From Stutzerimonas stutzeri (GTDB taxonomy: Bacteria > Pseudomonadota > Gammaproteobacteria > Pseudomonadales > Pseudomonadaceae): 64,000 nucleotides of DNA. Made by a program: the position numbers and the translations under genes. Of the stretch, positions 60,201 to 64,000 are shown piece by piece; position 1 is the stretch's first letter, and every line of letters starts with the position of its first letter. Under the pieces are notes generated by a model. That model did no database searches. It was not told where the DNA came from and worked only from the letters and a program-made list of their open reading frames with translations. The stretch lies in NCBI RefSeq assembly GCF_013522825.1, contig NZ_JAAMQZ010000002.1, forward strand, positions 186,001 to 250,000, read 5' to 3'.

Positions 60201-60284
60201 CACGCCCACGGCGGCCACCAGCAGCATGAGAAAGACCACGATCTGCCGATTGCCCAGCGCCCAGGCGGAGAGGTTGAAGCGCAT
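57204..60284 (-). CDS. RND efflux transporter, inner-membrane subunit
   Basis: A 1026-residue proton-driven exporter of the AcrB/TriC-like class, normal length. It has an N-terminal TM helix (about 12-31), GQSEDPPFTFKAMVIQTHWPGATAEEV, a second helix group and the TM4 proton relay in LALGLMVDDAIIAVEMM. The second half repeats the plan, ending in GPMAVAIMGGLIVATVLTLLFLPALYATWF. The N-terminal part most resembles TriC/MexK-like pumps rather than MexB. It follows the adaptor by 5 bp. An outer-membrane factor gene is not in the unit. Confidence 0.92.
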   Translation of the reverse strand: MRFNLSAWALGNRQIVVFLMLLVAAVGVLSYGKLGQSEDPPFTFKAMVIQTHWPGATAEEVSRQVTERIEKKLMETGAYERIVSFSRPGESNVTFMALDSLRSRQIPDLWYEIRKKIGDIRHTLPAGVQGPFFNDEFGTTFGNIYALTGKGFDYAVLKDYADRIQLQLQRVKSVGKVELIGLQDEKIWIELSNVKLATLGVPLEAVRQALEAQNTLMSAGFVETPSDRVQLRVTGSFETVEQIRDFPIRVAGRTFRIGDVAQVYRGFNDPPAPRMRFMGEPAIGLAVSMKDGGDILLLGEALQSEFARLQQELPAGMELRKVSDQPAAVKTGVGEFVKVLIEALVIVLLVSFFSLGVRTGLVVALSIPLVLAMTFASMHYFDIGLHKISLGALVLALGLMVDDAIIAVEMMAIKMEQGFDRLKAASFAWTSTAFPMLTGTLITAAGFLPIATAQSSTGEYTRSIFQVVTIALIASWIAAVMFVPLLGEKLLPDLALRHAQKHGGSDRGHDPYATPFYLRVRRLIHFCVRWRKTVIVLTLLLFVASIGLFRIVPQQFFPASSRLELMVDLKLAEGASLKATEAEVRRLEEMLKARAGIDNYVAYVGNGSPRFYLPLDQQLPATSFAQFVVLADSIEQREALRSWLIERLEHDFPNLRGRVSRLENGPPVGYPVQFRVTGEHIDVVRDLARQVAAKVRANPHVVNVHLDWQEPSKVVWLNIDQDRARALGVSTLELSGFLQRTFTGATASRFREDNELIEILLRGTARERETLSMLPSLAIPTASGRSVPLAQVATLEYGFEEGVIWHRNRLPTVTVRADIYGEQQPATLVRQIEPTLSEVRKALPGGYLLEVGGSVEDSSRGQASVNAGIPLFIIVVLSLLMIQLRSFSRTVMVFLTAPLGLIGVTLFLLLFGQPFGFVAMLGTIALSGMIMRNSVILVDQIEQDIGAGHDRFSAIIDATVRRFRPIVLTALAAVLAMIPLSRSVFFGPMAVAIMGGLIVATVLTLLFLPALYATWFRVHEKEVARN

Positions 60285-60289
60285 CGCGA

Positions 60290-61387
60290 TTACTCCTGGC
60301 CAGCCAGCGCAACCGGACGATTGTCGCGGTCGATGGGCCGGACCGCCTGGCCTTCATGCAGCAGCTGCACACCGGCCATGACGACCCAGTCATCGGCCCG
60401 CAGCCCCGCCAGCACCGGCACCTGGGTTTCGCCGAAGGCGCCGATGCGCACGGCGACGCGCTCCAGGGTGGCCTCTTCCGTCACTCGCCAGACATACGCC
60501 TTGCCCTGCTCGGCGGTGACGGCGGACAACGGCACCGCGAGCGATACTTCCTCGGCGCTGCGAATCGACACCAGCGCGCTCTGGCCCAGTTCGACCGGCA
60601 CATCGGCCTGGGTAAAGGCCACCCGCGCCGAATAGGTCCGCGACTGTTCATCGGCCGCCGGCGACAGCTCGCGAATCCGCCCCGGATACTGCTTGCCCGG
60701 CTGTGACCAGAGCTCCACCGCAACCTCCTGCCCCACCGAATAGCGCTCCAGCGCCTGTTCGGGCAGGTTGATCGACACCTCGCGTTCACCGTCGGCGGCC
60801 AGGACAAAGGCCGTCTGGCCGGCGGCGATCACCTGGCCGACCTCGACGCGGCGCTGGGCAATCACCCCGTCACGGCTGGCGCGCAACACGGCGTAATCAA
60901 CCTGATTGCTGGCCACGTCGAACTCGGCACGCGCCTGCTGCAAGCGTGCCTGGGCGGAACGGTAGGCATTTTCCGAGGCGTCGAACTGCGAACGGCTGAC
61001 CAGTTGCCGCTGCATCAGGGTCTTGTAGCGCTCGTGCTCGGCCTGCGCGACCCGCAGATTCGCCTCGGCAGCCGCCACCTGGGCGCGAATACCTTCGAGC
61101 TGCAGGCGCACGTCCTGCGGATCGAGGCTGGCCAGCGGCTGATCCTTGCGCACGCGCTCACCGGCCTCGACCAGGCGCTCGACCACCTTGCCGCCGATAC
61201 GAAACGCCAGCTCGGGCTCGTAACGGGCATGGATCTCGCCCGGATAGCTTGCGAAGGCTTCGCTCGCCGGTTGCGGCTGGATCACCATCACCGGGCGCAC
61301 CGAGACGGATTCGGGCTCACCGTTGCCACAGCCGGCCAGCAAGGCTAAACCAAGGGCACCGATGAAAAGCAGGGCAGGTCTGGGCAC
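60290..61387 (-). CDS. RND efflux periplasmic adaptor (MFP)
   Basis: A 365-residue HlyD/AcrA-type lipoprotein. Lipobox LLAGC lies near residue 19. The lipoyl half-motif (GGKVVERLVEAGERVRKDQPLASLD), a coiled-coil hairpin (about 95-150, VAAAEANLRVAQAEHERYKTL...), second half (RASRDGVIAQRRVEVGQVI) and beta-barrel follow. I chose GTG 61387 over TTG 61405: GAGAG lies upstream and the signal peptide MPRPALLFIGALGLALLAGC then has the normal length. Confidence 0.9.
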   Translation of the reverse strand: MPRPALLFIGALGLALLAGCGNGEPESVSVRPVMVIQPQPASEAFASYPGEIHARYEPELAFRIGGKVVERLVEAGERVRKDQPLASLDPQDVRLQLEGIRAQVAAAEANLRVAQAEHERYKTLMQRQLVSRSQFDASENAYRSAQARLQQARAEFDVASNQVDYAVLRASRDGVIAQRRVEVGQVIAAGQTAFVLAADGEREVSINLPEQALERYSVGQEVAVELWSQPGKQYPGRIRELSPAADEQSRTYSARVAFTQADVPVELGQSALVSIRSAEEVSLAVPLSAVTAEQGKAYVWRVTEEATLERVAVRIGAFGETQVPVLAGLRADDWVVMAGVQLLHEGQAVRPIDRDNRPVALAGQE

Positions 61388-61421
61388 GCGGGTTCTCTCT
61401 CGCAAAACGAACGTGAATACT

Positions 61422-61437
61422 TATACTGCCGGGTATA
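61422..61437. promoter_or_regulatory. Probable TetR operator of the pump locus
   Basis: TATAC-TGCCGG-GTATA (61422-61437) is a near-palindrome in the 93-bp gap between the adaptor gene and the divergent tetR. It overlaps a TATAGT -10-like box for tetR (61434-61439) and a TATAAG-like box on the other strand. A repressor here would shut both promoters, a common TetR arrangement. Confidence 0.5.
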
Positions 61438-61480
61438 GTAAAAATAACCAAACCAGCCAGTCCAGTATTAAACGTATCCC

Positions 61481-62122
61481 ATGATTGAAGACCTGCCCGC
61501 TCCATCCGGCCCTGGCCGACCGAAGGACCCCGCCAAGCGCGAGGCGATACTTGCCGCCGCGCAGACACTGTTCCTCGGCAACGGCTACGAGGGCAGCAGC
61601 ATGGAGGCCATCGCCGCCGAGGCCGGGGTTTCCAAACTCACGCTGTATAGCCATTTCAAGGACAAGGAAGCGCTGTTCGCCGCTGCGGTGAAGACCACCT
61701 GCGAAACGCGCCTGCCGCGCAAACTGTTCGTGCTGGCAGAGGATTGCTCGATCCGGCAGGCATTGCTCGATCTCGGCCATGCGTTTCAGGATCTGGCCAA
61801 CAGTCCCGAATCCATTGGCCTGCACCGCGTCATGGTGGCGCTGGCGACGCAGAATCCGGGGCTGTCACGGATGTTCTACGACGCCGGTCCGCAGCGGCTG
61901 CTGCAGGATCTCGAACAGCTGCTGGCCCAGGCCCACGCACGCGGCCTGCTGGCCGTGCCGGCCCCCAAGCACGCCGCCGAGCACTTCTGCGCACTACTCA
62001 AGGGCGGCACACATTTCCGTCTGCTGATCGGCTACGACACTGCGCCGGATGCCGCCGAGGCGCGCAGGCATGTGGAGGATGTGGTCACCCTGTTCCTGCG
62101 CGCTTATGCGGCTGGAGATTAA
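61481..62122 (+). CDS. TetR-family repressor of the RND locus
   Basis: A 213-residue regulator. The HTH is REAILAAAQTLFLGNGYEGSSMEAIAAEAGVSKLTLYSHFKDKEALFAAAV (about 20-70). The C-terminal half (HAAEHFCALLKGGTHFRLLIG) looks AefR-like. It diverges from the adaptor and pump genes with the palindrome 61422-61437 between. Inducer unknown. A 14-bp gap separates it from the convergent dGTPase. Confidence 0.93.
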   Translation: MIEDLPAPSGPGRPKDPAKREAILAAAQTLFLGNGYEGSSMEAIAAEAGVSKLTLYSHFKDKEALFAAAVKTTCETRLPRKLFVLAEDCSIRQALLDLGHAFQDLANSPESIGLHRVMVALATQNPGLSRMFYDAGPQRLLQDLEQLLAQAHARGLLAVPAPKHAAEHFCALLKGGTHFRLLIGYDTAPDAAEARRHVEDVVTLFLRAYAAGD

Positions 62123-62136
62123 CTGCGCTGGCTGAA

Positions 62137-63633
62137 CTACAGCGCCGACAGGGTGCGAAATTCATCCTGGGCGAGCTGATCGGTCATGCCGCTGACGAAG
62201 TCCTGCAGCATCCGGCAGCGGTAGTAGAACGCCCACAACGGCTGGTCGGGCGAACCTTCGGGGTGGTTCTTCAGCGCTTCGTGATAGGCCTTGATCAGCT
62301 GGCTGGGCAAGCGCCTGGCCAGCATCTGCAGGTGCGGTTCGCTGCGGCAGACGCCTTCGGTCAGAGCATGGAACACCGGCACGGGAACCCCCAGCAGCGG
62401 CGCGTAGCTATCCAGCAATCCCTGCAGAATCCGGTAGCCCTGAAGTTGCAGCGTATCCACCTCGCGATGACAGAAGACATGCTCCGTCGCCACGTCCTTG
62501 AAGGTCTGCACGATGGCATTCTCCAGGCTGGCATCCTCCAGCAGGGCGCGGTCCAGGGTGCCGTGGTACACCGCCTCGATATGCTCGATGAACTGCCGGG
62601 CCGCGTGCTGCACCAGGGGATGCACCATGTTCACCCGCAGCCAGATGAAGAACTCGCCAACCTTGTTGATCGTCTCCTTCTGCGCCCGCGCTTCGGCATA
62701 GGCGACCATGCTGCGAAAGCTGCGTCCGGTCGTGCCGATCGGCTCATCCGGCGAGCCGTGCTCGGCGAACTTGTCCACCAGCAACCGGGCCAGTTGCTCG
62801 ATGCTGAAGATGCCCTTCTCCACCGAATCCTCGATATCGGCCAGGCAATAGGCGATATCGTCAGCCGCCTCCATGATGTAGGCGAGCGGATGGCGCGTGC
62901 CGGGCGCCAGCCCCAGGGCCGCCTGCAACTCGCTGACGAAGGGTTCCTCGGACAGATAGAAGCCCGGCTTCTTCAGCAGATAGGCCCCTGGCGAGTCTTT
63001 CGCCGGTTTCGGCGCATAGGCGGCACGCACGTACTTGAGCAGCCCGGCGGTCTGGGTATAGGTCAGGTTCAGCCGCTGCAGGCTGACCACCAGGCGAATC
63101 GCCTGGGCATTGCCTTCGAACGCCCTCAGATCGTTCAGCATCCGCGCACGCAAGGCCTCGTTGCCCTGCCCGCCCGGCACGGCAGCGTCGAACAGTGCCT
63201 CCAGATGACGCGTGAACCACTCGCCAATGGCGAATTCACCAAAATGACCGAAAGGCGGATTGCCGATGTCGTGCATCAGGCAGGTCATTTCCACCAGGCT
63301 TTCCAGCGCACCTTCCAGGCCGTCCAGCCCATAGTCGCGGGCCTTGTCGCCGAGCTGCTTGTACAGCGTGCGCACGATGAAGCGACCGGTCTGCTGCACT
63401 TCCAGCGAATGCGTCAGGCGGCTGCGTACTGCGGCATTGCGCTCCAGCGGAAAGACCTGGGTCTTTTGCTGCAGACGGCGCACGCCGGCGGAATTGATGA
63501 TGCGTCCACGGTCGCTTTCAAGCTGATCGACGATCAGCGTCAGGTCGCATTCCGATGCCTTGAGTTCTCCTTCCACCCGGCCATAGGGCCGCTGGCGGGA
63601 AATCTTGTTCTTGAAGTTCACAGGCACCGGCAT
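62137..63633 (-). CDS. dgt: Deoxyguanosinetriphosphate triphosphohydrolase
   Basis: A 498-residue HD-domain dNTPase that cuts dGTP to deoxyguanosine and triphosphate. Visible: RRLQQKTQVFPLERNAAVRSRLTHSLEVQQ, the HD in LMHDIGNPPFGHFGE, and EAADDIAYCLADIED with the third metal ligand. The length is that of the long E. coli-like class. ATG 63633 is used; a TTG at 63648 opens five more codons. It converges on tetR. Confidence 0.93.
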   Translation of the reverse strand: MPVPVNFKNKISRQRPYGRVEGELKASECDLTLIVDQLESDRGRIINSAGVRRLQQKTQVFPLERNAAVRSRLTHSLEVQQTGRFIVRTLYKQLGDKARDYGLDGLEGALESLVEMTCLMHDIGNPPFGHFGEFAIGEWFTRHLEALFDAAVPGGQGNEALRARMLNDLRAFEGNAQAIRLVVSLQRLNLTYTQTAGLLKYVRAAYAPKPAKDSPGAYLLKKPGFYLSEEPFVSELQAALGLAPGTRHPLAYIMEAADDIAYCLADIEDSVEKGIFSIEQLARLLVDKFAEHGSPDEPIGTTGRSFRSMVAYAEARAQKETINKVGEFFIWLRVNMVHPLVQHAARQFIEHIEAVYHGTLDRALLEDASLENAIVQTFKDVATEHVFCHREVDTLQLQGYRILQGLLDSYAPLLGVPVPVFHALTEGVCRSEPHLQMLARRLPSQLIKAYHEALKNHPEGSPDQPLWAFYYRCRMLQDFVSGMTDQLAQDEFRTLSAL

Positions 63634-63725
63634 GGATCGCACTCGCAAAACGAAGAAGAGACGAGCCTAACGCGGCACGCCGGGTTTACCAAGGCGGCCT
63701 GAACGCCGGAAGCCCAAACATCACC

Positions 63726-64000
63726 TCAGGTCGAAGACTGTCTCAGGGCCGTGCGCATCCGACCGAGCAACCAGCCGCCGCCCACGTTGATCACCAGCCC
63801 CAGCATCACCAGCAGCGCGCCGAGGGTCTGCAGCAATCCCAGGTGCTCATCGAGCAGCCAGGCCGCCGAAGTGAGACCGACTACCGGCACCAGCAACGAG
63901 AACGGCGCCACAGTGCCGGCCGGATAGCGCGACAGCAGACGGCTCCACAGGCCGTAGCCGAGAATGGTCGCGCCAAAGGAGAGATAAGCCAGCACCAGGA
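63726..64000 (-). CDS. EamA-type exporter, C-terminal part (cut by right edge)
   Basis: About 91 residues of the last three TM helices of a drug/metabolite transporter of the EamA family: AYLSFGATILGYGLWSRLLSRYPAGTVAPFSLLVPVVGLTSAAWLLDEHL, then a last helix and a basic tail (GRMRTALRQSST). The segment resembles O-acetylserine/cysteine exporters (YdeD), but the substrate cannot be told from this end. The gene continues beyond base 64000. Confidence 0.82.
   Translation of the reverse strand, partial: LVLAYLSFGATILGYGLWSRLLSRYPAGTVAPFSLLVPVVGLTSAAWLLDEHLGLLQTLGALLVMLGLVINVGGGWLLGRMRTALRQSST

Overview
The window reads as a chromosomal segment of a Pseudomonas-type gammaproteobacterium. It is GC-rich, about 63 to 65% by eye, and densely packed with genes. 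Its long syntenic blocks (tatD-pilZ-holB-tmk-mltG-pabC-fabF-acpP-fabG-fabD-plsX-rpmF-yceD, then murB-ptpA-kdsB-ycaR-lpxK-exbD-exbB-comEC, then lolCDE and nqrABCDEF-apbE-nqrM) follow the order I recall for Pseudomonas. The intergenic repeats suggest the mendocina/oleovorans/stutzeri side of the group, but I cannot prove the species. Nearly everything is housekeeping. I see no prophage, insertion sequence, CRISPR array, tRNA or rRNA.

Layout. Bases 1-2.1 kb: the end of a class V aminotransferase, a structured gap with a terminator, and an AroP-type amino acid permease. 2.3-12.6 kb: a long minus-strand chain for envelope lipid and nucleotide supply (tatD, pilZ, holB, tmk, mltG, pabC, fabF, acpP, fabG, fabD, plsX, rpmF, yceD). 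Many of its genes overlap by four bases with GTG starts. 12.7-16 kb: maf, sppA, a HAD phosphatase and rluC. 16-19.6 kb: rne with a strong promoter, a leader of about 500 nt and a clear terminator. 19.8-21.4 kb: an orphan FMN/3Fe-4S glutamate-synthase-like protein. 21.4-28.2 kb: murB to comEC. 28.4-33.8 kb: a DUF2062 protein, the lipoprotein exporter lolCDE, and a small plus-strand operon (PilZ protein, exported small protein, glycerophosphodiester phosphodiesterase). 34-42.7 kb: sthA, then the complete Na+-NQR operon with its flavin transferase ApbE and the iron factor NqrM. 43-46.6 kb: thioredoxin-like protein, ArsC/Spx-like reductase, dapD, csdA and csdE. 46.7-49.3 kb: wrbA, pirin and lrgAB. 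49.6-52.5 kb: ccoG and a MocR-type regulator. 52.6-55.7 kb: a very divergent bifunctional penicillin-binding protein. 55.7-62.1 kb: an RND efflux locus (pump, adaptor, divergent TetR) next to a scar holding a broken RND tail, phzF and a broken TetR gene. 62.1-64 kb: a dGTPase and the end of an EamA-type exporter.

How the parts work together. The first half is mostly cell-envelope and RNA/ribosome economy: fatty acid synthesis (fab, acpP, plsX), peptidoglycan (murB, mltG), lipid A and KDO (kdsB, lpxK), lipoprotein export (lolCDE), and RNA processing (rne, rluC, yceD). The second half is redox and energy: transhydrogenase, Na+-pumping NADH dehydrogenase, CcoG and WrbA. The least explained sequence lies between genes. 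It includes a 39-bp inverted duplication between lrgA and ccoG made of four CTGA-centred half-sites, a triplicated TCGATA motif ahead of pirin-wrbA, a perfect dyad in the nqr leader, a heptamer tandem array with dispersed relatives, the rne leader, and a candidate structured RNA near the left edge.
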